The notes beneath the pieces are model-generated. The model was not told the origin of the DNA and did not search any database. It saw only the letters and a program-made list of their open reading frames with translations. Below, in pieces: positions 33,318 to 42,102 of a DNA stretch of 64,000 nt. The stretch comes from DATAEG01 sp963703085. Lineage in GTDB: Bacteria; Actinomycetota; Actinomycetes; Mycobacteriales; Jatrophihabitantaceae. Both the position numbers and the translations under genes were made by a program. Location of the stretch: NCBI GenBank assembly GCA_963703085.1, contig OY969789.1, forward strand, positions 1,984,001 through 2,048,000, in the 5' to 3' direction. The stretch's first letter is position 1, and each line of letters opens with the position of its first letter.

Positions 33318-34184
33318 TTAATTCCCGCTGATGGCAGGAGCAGTGTCTGTTGGACCTTGGTTGAGGTAGGTGGCGGTGAAGCTTCCGTCTGTGTCGGCGA
33401 GAAGCTGTCCGGTGGTGGTGTCGATGAGCAGGGTCTCGTCGTCGCGTTCGACCGCCGTCCCGGTCCGTCCTGCGCTGTCGGTGACTTGTCCCTTGACTCG
33501 GACGCCGGGAATGCTGGCGGCGACGTCGTAGAGGGCCTTGCGCAGAGCCGGCGGCGCCGGGCTCTCCCGCAGCAGATCCCCGACCATGACGAAGAGTTCG
33601 GCGTTGTCGCCGTTTCCGGCGCCCTTGATGTCTGCGCGCAGCGTGGCCTTGAGCAGGTCCGGGTTGGTGGGCAATGCCATGAGTTGGTCCCAGGTCAGCG
33701 ATCCACTACCCGCCGAGAAGGCTGCGGCGCCGAGGGAGATGTAGGCGGGTCCGCCGGGCAGGCCGGTGTCGTGCAGCACGGAGGTGCCGTGGTGGGCGAC
33801 CCAGATGTCGCGGTGGTGGGCCACGCCGTCGCGGACGTAGCTGGAAGCGACGTGCCAGTAGGGCGCTTGGGCCCATCCGCCCGGCTGACTTCCGGCCGCC
33901 TGGCCTGCCCGGTGGAGCACTGTGGCGGCCTCGGCGTTGACGCCCGTGCGGCCGCCGTTGAACGAAAGGACAGGGATGGTGATCACGACCGCCACGACGG
34001 CGGCGGCGATGCCGGTGAGAGCCAGTCGGCGGCGTCCGCCGAACTGCACACGGCCGCGGGCGGGTCGGCGGTCAACGAGTTCGGTCAGCACTTGGTCGAG
34101 GCCGGCCCGGCCGCGGGCCAGAGAGTCCGCTGACGCCTCGTCGACTCGTGCGGTCTCGATGAGCAATCGGTCGATGGTGGTCAT
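33318..34184 (-). CDS. CU044_5270-type membrane protein, partner of the ECF sigma factor
   Basis: 288-aa protein. The cytosolic N-terminus (residues ~1-50, RRPARGRVQFG) is followed by one membrane helix (LALTGIAAAVVAVVITIPVL) and an extracytoplasmic domain (GGWAQAPYWHVASSYVRDGV, ALYDVAASIPGVRVKGQVTD, ETLLIDTTTGQLLADTD). This is the CU044_5270 architecture seen next to ECF sigma factors in actinomycetes. It starts at ATG 34184 inside the sigma stop codon (ATGA overlap), so translation is coupled. It is probably the anti-sigma factor or signal sensor, although a ZAS zinc motif is not visible. Confidence 0.8.
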   Translation of the reverse strand: MTTIDRLLIETARVDEASADSLARGRAGLDQVLTELVDRRPARGRVQFGGRRRLALTGIAAAVVAVVITIPVLSFNGGRTGVNAEAATVLHRAGQAAGSQPGGWAQAPYWHVASSYVRDGVAHHRDIWVAHHGTSVLHDTGLPGGPAYISLGAAAFSAGSGSLTWDQLMALPTNPDLLKATLRADIKGAGNGDNAELFVMVGDLLRESPAPPALRKALYDVAASIPGVRVKGQVTDSAGRTGTAVERDDETLLIDTTTGQLLADTDGSFTATYLNQGPTDTAPAISGN

Positions 34185-34792
34185 GCGAGTTTCTCCTCGG
34201 TGTTCAGAAGGTGTGCGAGTTGGTCCAGTTCTCGTGCGTCCGATCCAGGTTCGGCAGGGCCGGTGTCCAGCACGCGGTGGATGCGTTGGCGGGCGCGATG
34301 CAGGCGACTGCGGGCAGCGACGGGCGAGATCCCGAGGGCTTCGGCTGCCTCAACGGTCGTCAGGCCATCCCATGCGACCAGCAACAGCACGTCGCGCTCG
34401 GCCCTGGACAGGGCGCTCAACGCGACGCGAAGCTGCCCCCGTTGCGCCTCGGCGTCGATCCGGGCGTCGACGGCATCCCAGTCCATGCCCGCATCTCGCG
34501 GCGATGGCCACGGCCGGTGCGCTCGGCGCAGGTATCGGCGCACAACGTTGTTCGCGATGCCGTAGAGCCACGGCAGGGCGCTGCCACTGGCATGTGGCAC
34601 GACCCGGTTACGTGCGGCGAGCGCCGAGACGAACACCTCCGACAACAGATCCTCTGCCGCCGCAGCACCAGCCCGTCGGGAGAGGAACCGAAAGACGGCC
34701 GCTGCGTGGCGCTCGTACAAGACGGCCGCGAGAGCGGGCTGGGTTCGCAGCCCCAAAAGGATCTCGCCGTCCGAACGCTCGTCGTTGGTCAC
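34181..34792 (-). CDS. ECF RNA polymerase sigma factor
   Basis: 203-aa sigma-70-family protein. Region 2: YERHAAAVFRFLSRRAGAAA, AEDLLSEVFVSALAARNRVV and LPWLYGIANNVVRRYLRR. Region 4: ALSALSRAERDVLLLVAWDG, LTTVEAAEALGISPVAARSR. The start is GTG 34792, preceded by TAGGAGTGTT; a much longer open frame to 35254 is rejected because it overlaps the divergent gene at 34985. It is translationally coupled to the CU044_5270-like gene. A hairpin GCGCGAT-GATG-ATCGCGC (34854-34871) lies in the leader. Confidence 0.9.
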   Translation of the reverse strand: MTNDERSDGEILLGLRTQPALAAVLYERHAAAVFRFLSRRAGAAAAEDLLSEVFVSALAARNRVVPHASGSALPWLYGIANNVVRRYLRRAHRPWPSPRDAGMDWDAVDARIDAEAQRGQLRVALSALSRAERDVLLLVAWDGLTTVEAAEALGISPVAARSRLHRARQRIHRVLDTGPAEPGSDARELDQLAHLLNTEEKLA

Positions 34793-34984
34793 AACACTCC
34801 TATGCCGTTTCGGCCCACAGCGTTGCATGAAGGCGCGAACTGTCGGGGCCTTCGCGCGATGATGATCGCGCTGGCCGGCAAGGTGCTCGCCTCCTGATCG
34901 GTACAGCATGATTGCTCGGGGTGAGATCGGTCGTCTGACAAAACCAGTGCCAACCGCACGAGGCGTACCCGACGAGGAGAAGCC

Positions 34985-35386
34985 GTGACCGAGGACCAGG
35001 TGCTGACCGCTACCGAGAGTGCGGACTGGCGGGTACAGCTCGACGCCGTGCAGCAGGTTTCGCAGCCGATGCCGCCGGCGGTCCGTGATCGGATGATCGC
35101 CCTGTGCAGCAGCACCGACGCGGTGGACGTCGTGGTCGAGGCCGCAGCCGGCGCATTGCTGGACGCCGGGGACATTGGTCTCAGCGCGTTCCTGCGTGCC
35201 TGGGCCGACAACGACGACACCCTGGCCGGCTGGATGGAGAATGCGGCGTCGCACCGGTACTTGGGGGTCGAAGCCGACATCGACGAGCGGCTCGCCCGCT
35301 TGGCCGAGACGGCCGATCCCGAAGTAGCCGAGCTGGCCCGCTACTACCGCGAGACGATGGGCTGGAGCCGTCCGGCAACGCCATAG
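34985..35386 (+). CDS. hypothetical protein with HEAT-like helices
   Basis: 133 aa from GTG 34985 behind GAGGAGAAGCC. It is acidic and entirely helical, with repeated helix pairs (AVRDRMIALCSSTDAVDVVV, GALLDAGDIGLSAFLRAWAD, IDERLARLAETADPEVAELA) that look like HEAT/armadillo helices. The family is not recognised. It is divergent from the ECF sigma operon with a 192-bp gap and could belong to its regulon. Confidence 0.65.
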   Translation: MTEDQVLTATESADWRVQLDAVQQVSQPMPPAVRDRMIALCSSTDAVDVVVEAAAGALLDAGDIGLSAFLRAWADNDDTLAGWMENAASHRYLGVEADIDERLARLAETADPEVAELARYYRETMGWSRPATP

Positions 35387-35434
35387 CGTTAGACAGCGGC
35401 GAGTCGGCCCTGCGACCCGCCGGGTCTCGGCGAG

Positions 35435-36016
35435 CTACCTCGTCGTCAGCGGCGCGGCTCCTGCGTAGCTGGCGAGGATGAGGCCGGACGGGGTGGTCGA
35501 GGTGCCGACCAATTCGAGTGATCGTGCTGGCGTTCCCTCCGCGAACAGGCGCTTGCCGGAGCCCAGCAGAACCGGATAGACGATCAGCAGCACCTCGTCT
35601 GCGAGCCCGTGCTCGAGCAATGTCGAGGTCAACGTGGAACTGCCCGACACGACGAGGCCCGGTCCGTCCGAGGCCTTGATGAGGCGGACGTCCTCCACGA
35701 GATCCGGTCCGACACCCTCACTTGGGCCCCATTCGAGGCTCTCCGGACGATGCGTCGCGACGTACTTCGTCGCGGCGTTCAGACGCTCTCCGATCGGACT
35801 ACTCGGCGCATCGGGCCAGAATCCTGACCAGAGGTCGTAGGTGCGCCGGCCGAGCAGCAGGTCGAAACTGTCACCGTGAGCGGCGAGGACGGCTTGCGCG
35901 CCCTCGGTCGTCCGATACGGCACGCTCCAATTGGCGTACGGGAAGTCGTTCTCGTCTGCCGAGTTCTGAATCACGCCGTCGAGCGAGACATGTTCGATGA
36001 TCTTGAGCCTGCGCAC
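35435..36016 (-). CDS. RibD C-terminal/DHFR-like reductase
   Basis: 193 aa with MRRLKIIEHVSLDGVIQNSA, FDLLLGRRTYDLWSGFWPDA, LVVSGSSTLTSTLLEHGLAD and VYPVLLGSGKRLFAEGTPA, the standard sequence of the RibD_C/DHFR-like family. It is an NADPH-dependent reductase of unknown substrate. It differs clearly from the tandem pair at 42.7-43.8 kb, so this is an independent family member rather than a recent copy. Confidence 0.87.
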   Translation of the reverse strand: MRRLKIIEHVSLDGVIQNSADENDFPYANWSVPYRTTEGAQAVLAAHGDSFDLLLGRRTYDLWSGFWPDAPSSPIGERLNAATKYVATHRPESLEWGPSEGVGPDLVEDVRLIKASDGPGLVVSGSSTLTSTLLEHGLADEVLLIVYPVLLGSGKRLFAEGTPARSLELVGTSTTPSGLILASYAGAAPLTTR

Positions 36017-36147
36017 GGCGTTCAGTCCGCCGTCGGCGGGGCCGGCTCGGGTCGGCTGGAGAGGGATGCTGCGCCCTCGTTGTTCGGAGCGGTCATCTCG
36101 AAGCGTCCTCTCCCGATTGCTGTGTTCGCTGGGTGTCGCCGGCAGGT

Positions 36148-36375
36148 CTATGCGATCGCCTTCGCCGGTGGTTGACCGGGTTGCTTCGAGACGAGGTCGC
36201 CTTCGGCGACGGACTTCCAGAGCGTGCGACCCACCCGTACGGATCGGGTCGTGCCGTCAGCCAGGCGAAGGTCGAGGCGGTGGTACATGTTCGACCCGTC
36301 GAGCATTCCGCGGTGTCTGGTGACGACCACGCCTTGCCAAGCCTCGTCGCCGTCCTTGCGCCGAAACAGACGCAT
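36148..36375 (-). CDS. small protein, DUF7489-like
   Basis: 75-aa beta-rich protein: MRLFRRKDGDEAWQGVVVTR, then HRGMLDGSNMYHRLDLRLAD and RTLWKSVAEGDLVSKQPGQP. The W.G.V.....G..DGSN.Y..L....DG......V...LW.....GD.V.K.PG pattern is that of a short actinomycete family (DUF7489), probably an SH3-like or OB-like fold. ATG 36375 fits the family start; an upstream ATG (36393) lies in frame. Function unknown. Confidence 0.65.
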   Translation of the reverse strand: MRLFRRKDGDEAWQGVVVTRHRGMLDGSNMYHRLDLRLADGTTRSVRVGRTLWKSVAEGDLVSKQPGQPPAKAIA

Positions 36376-36428
36376 CGCTGGACCACCTTCCATCGGACCG
36401 TGTGCCGGGACGGCAGGCGCGTGGCTGC

Positions 36429-36494
36429 GTGGCCACGGTCAAGGCCTACGTCTCCGGACTGCTCGGCAATCTCAACCTCGGCAACGGAGTGTAA
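36429..36494 (+). pseudogene. LuxR/NarL helix-turn-helix relic
   Basis: A 21-codon frame reading VATVKAYVSGLLGNLNLGNG and ending in TAA resembles the recognition helix and C-terminus of NarL-type response regulators (EATVKTHVSRLLxKLxLxNR). No receiver domain or further HTH sequence is present. This is a low-confidence relic. Confidence 0.35.
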
Positions 36495-36831
36495 TTCGCG
36501 CTGCTCGTCCGGGGCGACGGTGGGCTCGGTGTGGCGCCCGGTTCGACCGGCGAGCGCGCGGGGTGCGCCATGATCGTCGGGTGTCCTGCCTGGCGTCAGT
36601 GACGGTCTCCCCGACCGATGCGCAGGTGTGCCTACTTGATCGGACCTGGCAGGACTATCCGTCGTGGCCACCGGAGAACGGCTGGATGGCGTTCAAGGCT
36701 CCGTCGTCGATCTACCCCAAGAGGTCGCATTTCAGGTGGCCGGAACCGGCTGAGATCCCGAGCAATACGGCCACGTCAGCCAGGCATGGGTCGGCGGTGT
36801 CGCCGACTGGGCTGACGCGGTATCGCATGAG
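36495..36831. other. 337-bp region without a supported gene
   Basis: Only short frames with no family signature occur here on either strand. A stretch around 36650-36740 contains a Trp- and Pro-rich plus-strand frame (WQDYPSWPPENGWMAFKAPS) that looks like a fragment, but I do not recognise it. Confidence 0.3.
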
Positions 36832-37272
36832 TCAGCCGAGCCGCTCGAACAGGGACACGATGATTCCGTCAGGGCCACGCACGTAGGCCATTCGCACGCT
36901 GTTCTCGTACTCGCCGATACCGCCGACGAGCCCGTACCCGTCCCGGGCCAGCTCATCGACGGCCGTCTTGAGGTCGTCGACCTCGAATGACACGTTGCGC
37001 AGGCCGAGCTCGTTGGCCATCGCTGTCGGGGACCCGGGCAGGTGGTCGGGCGTGACGAAGCTCGCGAGCTCCAGCCGGGACCCGCCGTCCGGCGGCCGCA
37101 GCATGGCGATCTCGCAGCGCGTGCCCGGGATCCCGCAGACGGTCTCGGCAAACTCGCCCTCCACGGAGCCGGTGCCCTCGACTTCGAGACCCAGTCCGAC
37201 GAAGAACGCAGTGGCCGAGGCAAGGTCGGACACGGTGATGCCGATGTGGTCGAAACGCTGTACGTGTGCCAT
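36832..37272 (-). CDS. VOC-family (glyoxalase-like) protein
   Basis: 146 aa with two beta-alpha-beta-beta-beta modules: FDHIGITVSDLASATAFFVG (first metal-ligand His in DHIG), MLRPPDGGSRLELASF (Glu), LRNVSFEVDDLKTAVDELA and ENSVRMAYVRGPDGIIVSLF (Glu region). The metal-ligand layout H..E..H/V..E is close to the methylmalonyl-CoA-epimerase-like branch. ATG 37272 is placed 9 nt after GGAGG; the alternative ATG 37281 has no spacing. Substrate unknown. Confidence 0.87.
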   Translation of the reverse strand: MAHVQRFDHIGITVSDLASATAFFVGLGLEVEGTGSVEGEFAETVCGIPGTRCEIAMLRPPDGGSRLELASFVTPDHLPGSPTAMANELGLRNVSFEVDDLKTAVDELARDGYGLVGGIGEYENSVRMAYVRGPDGIIVSLFERLG

Positions 37273-37426
37273 GGGATCCATCCTCCAGTAGTCCTCCGGT
37301 TCGCTGGTGAGACGGAGTCGGAGTTGGGATCTCGACAGGATCGTGCCGCGAAGTTGCGATCAATCCGAACGCACCGCACGCACGGTGTGGTTGTTCCGGT
37401 GCCTCATGCGCAGCGCGGGCGTGATA

Positions 37427-38032
37427 TCAGCTGGCGCGGCGATAGCGGATGTGGGTGGTCACCGGTGAGTGAAGAACTTCGACGGGCTCGAAGTCGAAGG
37501 CCTCAACACCGTCAAAAATGCGCTCGCCGGAACCGAGCAGGATGGGCGCGATGTCGAGGGTGAGCTCGTCGATCACCCCGGCGGCGAGTGCCTGCCGGAC
37601 GGTCGAGGCGCCTCCGGCGATATCCACCTCGTTGTCCCCGGCGGCCGCACGCGCTGCGGAGTAGGCGGCGTCGAAGCCGTCGGTGACGAAGTGGAAGGTC
37701 GTCCCCCCGTCCATCGGAATCGGATCGTGAGGGTGATGGGTCAGCACGAACACCGGCGCATGGTACGGCGGCTCAGGTCCCCACCAGCCCGACCAGTCCT
37801 CAGCCCACTCGCCGCGGATGGGGCCGAACATGTTCCGACCCATCACGTACGCACCGCGGGGGCGCATGAGCCACTCGGTCGCAGTCTTGTCTGCATCGGT
37901 GGCCCGCGGATCGCCGATGTGCCAGTTGTGCAGCTCTATTCCCCGCTTGCCGAGTGGGTTCTCACGGCTCTGGTCCGGCCCGGCGACGAAGCCGTCCAGT
38001 GAGATCGACATGTGGCACGTGGTGTCCGGCAT
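37427..38032 (-). CDS. RibD C-terminal/DHFR-like reductase
   Basis: 201 aa: MPDTTCHMSISLDGFVAGPD, AYVMGRNMFGPIRGEWAEDW, VFVLTHHPHDPIPMDGGTTF, VDIAGGASTVRQALAAGVID and LDIAPILLGSGERIFDGVEA. All are typical of the RibD_C/DHFR-like family (YyaP-like). ATG 38032 follows AGGAGACTCGCG. It is separated by 154 bp from the VOC gene on the same strand. Confidence 0.87.
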   Translation of the reverse strand: MPDTTCHMSISLDGFVAGPDQSRENPLGKRGIELHNWHIGDPRATDADKTATEWLMRPRGAYVMGRNMFGPIRGEWAEDWSGWWGPEPPYHAPVFVLTHHPHDPIPMDGGTTFHFVTDGFDAAYSAARAAAGDNEVDIAGGASTVRQALAAGVIDELTLDIAPILLGSGERIFDGVEAFDFEPVEVLHSPVTTHIRYRRAS

Positions 38033-38311
38033 CGCGAGTCTCCTGAATGATCGCAATCAGTCGCGCGGCACGTCGGCTTACGACCGCGTCGTGCGTGCCG
38101 CTCTGATCAAGCTCGCGGGACGCTGTCCAACCGTAGCGGCAGCCCGGCAACGGTTCGGCACCAGTGACGGACAGCCCGCATGCGTTCCGGCCGCGCCCCA
38201 CACCGAGGTGCGGGGCCGGCGATGGACTGAATCAGCAAATAAGGGGGGCACTTAGTCCTGCGGCTGGTTCGTCATGAGCCGCACCCGTCCCACTCGCCCG
38301 GAGTCTCGACA

Positions 38312-38671
38312 TCACGCTTCTGGGTACTGGACGAGCAGCTCGTCTGACTCCACTTCGTCGTGCCACGCGCCCTGGTCATCACGCCAGCGGTAGGCGAATC
38401 TCGTCGACCACGCCCGTCGAATACGCGTCCAGGAACCATTCAGGCGCCGGTAGCTAGCTTGGCCGCGTCTGTGTTTAATTGAGGCCGACGCGACACCTAG
38501 AAGGCTTACGCCGCGATCGCGAGCATGTTGCTCGGCCGCAGTGAGTGATCGTCCAGTGCCGGTGCCGGCAAGCCAGTCGCAATGACCGATCAACGTTTCG
38601 GACTCGCCGGCCCGCAGCCGGTCCAGCGCACAGCGCCCGGCATCGTCGATCCACGCGCTCGTCCACCTCAT
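38312..38671 (-). CDS. hypothetical protein, weakly supported
   Basis: 119-aa frame. The N-terminal half (AWIDDAGRCALDRLRAGESE) uses typical high-GC codons; the second half uses ATT, AAA, AGA and CTA, unlike the neighbours. The C-terminus FAYRWRDDQGAWHDEVESDE is protein-like. No ribosome binding site is present and I do not recognise the family. It may be a laterally acquired or decaying gene. Confidence 0.4.
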   Translation of the reverse strand: MRWTSAWIDDAGRCALDRLRAGESETLIGHCDWLAGTGTGRSLTAAEQHARDRGVSLLGVASASIKHRRGQASYRRLNGSWTRIRRAWSTRFAYRWRDDQGAWHDEVESDELLVQYPEA

Positions 38672-39374
38672 GGTGGTTCACGTCACGGTCCTCCGGACAT
38701 GGCCACGGCCCGTCCCCACCGGGTTCCACGCCGCCCACGACGCGCCGCTCAGAGCGTGGAACCGGCCGGATGGGGAGCTGCCGGATCGCCGCGCCAACCG
38801 ACGAGGAAAGTCGCGTGATGCCTGATCCCCGCTGTTCATAATGCGCCCCCGGAGACATCATCCGGTGATACGTCGCGCCAAAGGGTCGCGCGGGAGCAGC
38901 TCAAGGTCGCCGGCGGAACACGGCGCTTGACTTCCATCGCCGCGATCAAGCATCAAGCACGGAAGGACCACGGCCAAGGACTTCACGTTCGCTAACTCAT
39001 TCCTGACCGCGATCCGAGGCGAAGTCTCGTGGCTGGCCGGTTGCAGCTGAGCGCGTCACGGGCACGGTGCCGTGAAGTCATATCCTCCATCACCGGCGAT
39101 GACTTGCGTTTCCCTATCGTCACCACCCGCCCCTCGCGGATGACATTGAACCGCGACGGTCGGGGAACGGCCTGGAGTCGTAGCAGCCGCGCGTGCGCGC
39201 GCCACGTCGTCGTCGAGACCGCCAATGCTGGTCGAGATCCACGCCGAGTTCGCGTAGCAGCAAGTTTCCGTAGCGACAAGGTCAAGTGCGCGCGTCCGGA
39301 CGAGTATCGAGATCTATCTCGTTGTGCGAAAAGACATTTTATGGCTTCCTCGAGGGGTCTATACGGTCCGATCC
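38672..39374. other. 703-bp intergenic region with inverted repeat, no gene found
   Basis: The region is less GC-rich than its surroundings and holds no frame I can support on either strand. It contains a perfect 10-bp inverted repeat, GGTTCCACGC (38722-38731) and GCGTGGAACC (38754-38763). The part from about 39000 to 39330 looks like scrambled, non-coding sequence ahead of the amidase gene. Confidence 0.5.
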
Positions 39375-40835
39375 ATGGAACTTACGGAGTGGACTTTTGC
39401 GACGGTCGAACAACTCATGGCCGCCTTGCGCGGTGGTGATGTGACCTCGGTTGAGCTGACCGAGGACGCGATTGCCCGTATCGAGCGGGACGACGCGGTG
39501 ATCAACGCAATCTGCGTGCGGGACTTCGACCGGGCCCGGGCCGCCGCGCGCGGTGCCGACCAGGCGCGCGCCCGCGGTGAGGATCGTCCACTGCTTGGCA
39601 TTCCGCTGACGGTCAAGGAGTCCTACAACATCGCCGGGTTGCCCACCACCTGGGGTATCCCTGCGCAGCGCGACTACGTGCCGACCGAGGACGCGGTACA
39701 GGTATCGCGGGTCAAGGCCGCCGGGGCGGTGGTGCTCGGTAAGACCAACGTGCCCTTGGGGCTGCAAGACCTGCAGAGCTTCAACGAGATCTACGGCACC
39801 ACCAACAACCCGTGGGATCACGACCGTACGGCGGGTGGGTCCTCCGGCGGATCGGCGGCGGCCCTCGCGGCCGGATTCGGCGCGCTGTCCCTCGGCAGCG
39901 ACATCGCCGGCTCGCTGCGCACCCCCGCTCACTTCTGCGGGGTCTACGCGCACAAGCCGACCCTCGCAGTGGCGGCGGGCCGGGGTATGGTCCCGCCCGC
40001 CACGCCGGCGCTGCCGGCCGAGCTCGATCTCGCCGTCGTCGGTCCGATGGCGCGCACCGCCCGCGACCTCACGCTCCTGCTCGATGTCATGGCCGGCCCG
40101 GACCCACTGACTCTCGGCGTGGCGTACCAGCTCACGCTTCCGCCGGCACGCCACCAGCGGCTGAGCGACTTCCGGGTCCTGGTGCTCGACGAGCATCCGT
40201 TCATTCCGACCGGCTCCGCTGTGCGGGCGGGCGTGAACCGGATGGCCGATGCGCTTGTGGATGGTGGCGCCCGCGTCGAACAGCACAGCCCGCTCCTACC
40301 CGACCTCGCCGAAGCCGCGACGCTCTACACGCAGTTGCTGTTCTCCGGCTCCGTGGCGCGTTTTCCGGTCGACGCGTACGAGCAGCTGCGGACCCGCGCC
40401 GCCGGCCTGAGCGCCGACGACCAGAGTCTGGACGCGGCGCGGCTGCGCGGGATGGTGTTCAGCCACCGCGAGTGGATCGAGGCGAATGACCGTCGGGAGC
40501 TCCACCGTCACGGCTGGCGACAGCTCTTCGCCGAGTTCGACGCCGTGCTGTGCCCGATCACGCCGACCCCCGCGTTCCGGCACGAGCACAACCCCGATCT
40601 GTTAGGACGGCGGATCGACATCGACGGCGTCGAGTACCCGTTCTTCGACCAGCTCGTCTGGCCTGGCCTGGCCACGATGCCCGGCCTGCCCGCCACCGCC
40701 ATACCGACCGGCCGGACCTCCGACGGCCTGCCGGTGGGAGTGCAGCTCATCGGTCCGATGTTCGAGGACCGCACCACGCTGCGGCTCGCCGAACTGCTCG
40801 AGGAAAGGATGGGCGGCTTCCAGGCACCGGGGTAG
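39375..40835 (+). CDS. amidase (amidase-signature family)
   Basis: 486-aa Ser-cisSer-Lys amidase. The Lys is in PLTVKESYNIAGLPTTWG (Lys81), the cis-Ser in RTAGGSSGGSAAALAAG (Ser156), and the nucleophile in GSDIAGSLRTPAHFCG (Ser180). The spacing of 24 residues between the two serines is standard. The family hydrolyses amides, including acetamidase/nitrilase-pathway amides and aryl amides; the substrate is unknown. ATG 39375 is chosen from the longer frame at 39324 because MELTEWTFATVEQLMAAL matches the family N-terminus. It converges on the LuxR gene. Confidence 0.92.
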   Translation: MELTEWTFATVEQLMAALRGGDVTSVELTEDAIARIERDDAVINAICVRDFDRARAAARGADQARARGEDRPLLGIPLTVKESYNIAGLPTTWGIPAQRDYVPTEDAVQVSRVKAAGAVVLGKTNVPLGLQDLQSFNEIYGTTNNPWDHDRTAGGSSGGSAAALAAGFGALSLGSDIAGSLRTPAHFCGVYAHKPTLAVAAGRGMVPPATPALPAELDLAVVGPMARTARDLTLLLDVMAGPDPLTLGVAYQLTLPPARHQRLSDFRVLVLDEHPFIPTGSAVRAGVNRMADALVDGGARVEQHSPLLPDLAEAATLYTQLLFSGSVARFPVDAYEQLRTRAAGLSADDQSLDAARLRGMVFSHREWIEANDRRELHRHGWRQLFAEFDAVLCPITPTPAFRHEHNPDLLGRRIDIDGVEYPFFDQLVWPGLATMPGLPATAIPTGRTSDGLPVGVQLIGPMFEDRTTLRLAELLEERMGGFQAPG

Positions 40836-40886
40836 GGCACACACTTCGCTAGTCGTGACGGGCGGCGGGAGTGGAGGCTCGGCCGG

Positions 40887-41990
40887 TCAGGCGTCAGCGG
40901 TCAGTGGCCCGGCGTAGTGATCGAAGAACAATCGGGCGACGAGATCGCCGCGCGAGCCCGCCCCTGACTTGGCGAAGATCGACTTCAAATGGTCCTGCAC
41001 GGTGTAGGCGGTCACCTGCAACGTTCCGGCGATCTGCTTGGTCGACAGCCCCTGCGCGACCAGCTCGGTGACGCGGCGCTCGCCGTCGGTGAAGCCGTAG
41101 GCCTCGACGATCAGTGGCGCCAGCTCGGCCGCGCGGGCGGGCTCCATCATGACGGCCACCGGCGCGTCCGAGCCGTCACCGAGCGTAGAGCCGCGCACGA
41201 TCAGCCACTGGCCGGCGCCGGTATGCGCCCGGGCCCGCGCCGGCCGCGGGCCCGGCGAGGCTGCACCGCCAACCGCGCCGGCGAGGGCCCGGGCCTGGCG
41301 AGCGACGGCCGGGATCACGAGGGGCAACCGAGCGCAGCTGCGCGGCCCGAGGTCCAGCTGATCCAGCCAGTGCTGCGCGGCCTGGTTGGCCATCGTGACG
41401 CTGTCTGCGGCATCGAGCACCAGCAGGCCCACGTCGTCGCTGCCCGCCTCGGCCTGGCCGAGCAGCAGGCTGCGGCGCAGGCCGTCGGCGATCAATCCAG
41501 CGATCGACGACACGAACTGGACCTCGGCCGCCGAGAAGAACGGACGGTTCGCCTCGCGAAACACGGTCAGCTGTCCCCACGTCCCGGTGTTGCCACCGAG
41601 GACTACGCGCAGCTCGTCAGAGAAGCCGCCGGGTCGGCGGATCTCACGCTGCCGCAGACTGCGCTCGAGATCGCCGCCGGTGGCCTGGCTGAGGCTGGCC
41701 GCAGGGCACTCGGCGCGGGTGAGGTGCGCCCACCGGTTGACGTCGGGCCCGCGCAGATCGATCTCGATGAGACGCAGCAATGCCGGCGCGGGCAGACCGT
41801 TCTCGACGAACTCTGCGGTCGGCAGGAGGGTCGCCGGATCGACAGTCATCAGGCAGGTGCCCTCGGCCGGCACCGCCCGGGTGAGCGCGCGCCCAACCGC
41901 AGCCGAAAACTCGGCCGTGGACAGGCCGCGGTGCACTAGGCGGACGATGTCGTCACGCACCCGTGCGTTCGCCGTCGCGGTGCTGGTCAC
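40887..41990 (-). CDS. LuxR-family regulator with GAF-like sensor domain
   Basis: About 367 aa. A GAF-like domain in residues ~5-190 (GLSTAEFSAAVGRALTRAVP, WGQLTVFREANRPFFSAAEV, QFVSSIAGLIADGLRR) is followed by a second, PAS-like region (VGLLVLDAADSVTMANQAAQ). The C-terminal HTH is GFTDGERRVTELVAQGLSTK, then QIAGTLQVTAYTVQDHLKSI, ending FAKSGAGSRGDLVARLF. GTG 41990 is chosen (AGGGTG before it); the open frame upstream would overlap the YceI gene. It is divergent from the YceI-DHFR-DHFR operon across 112 bp and is its probable regulator. Confidence 0.87.
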   Translation of the reverse strand: MTSTATANARVRDDIVRLVHRGLSTAEFSAAVGRALTRAVPAEGTCLMTVDPATLLPTAEFVENGLPAPALLRLIEIDLRGPDVNRWAHLTRAECPAASLSQATGGDLERSLRQREIRRPGGFSDELRVVLGGNTGTWGQLTVFREANRPFFSAAEVQFVSSIAGLIADGLRRSLLLGQAEAGSDDVGLLVLDAADSVTMANQAAQHWLDQLDLGPRSCARLPLVIPAVARQARALAGAVGGAASPGPRPARARAHTGAGQWLIVRGSTLGDGSDAPVAVMMEPARAAELAPLIVEAYGFTDGERRVTELVAQGLSTKQIAGTLQVTAYTVQDHLKSIFAKSGAGSRGDLVARLFFDHYAGPLTADA

Positions 41991-42102
41991 AGGAGGCACC
42001 CTAACCGGGCCACCGGGGCGTATCCCAGAAAGTTGGGATTCCTCCAGACCGCCGACTCGCCGAAGCTGGACGCACAGTTCCTCGAGCGAAAGGCATTCTG
42101 AG

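Noticed and set aside
34793..35254. Upstream extension of the ECF sigma factor
   Set aside because: It is antisense to the gene at 34985 and has no sigma sequence; GTG 34792 has a ribosome binding site.
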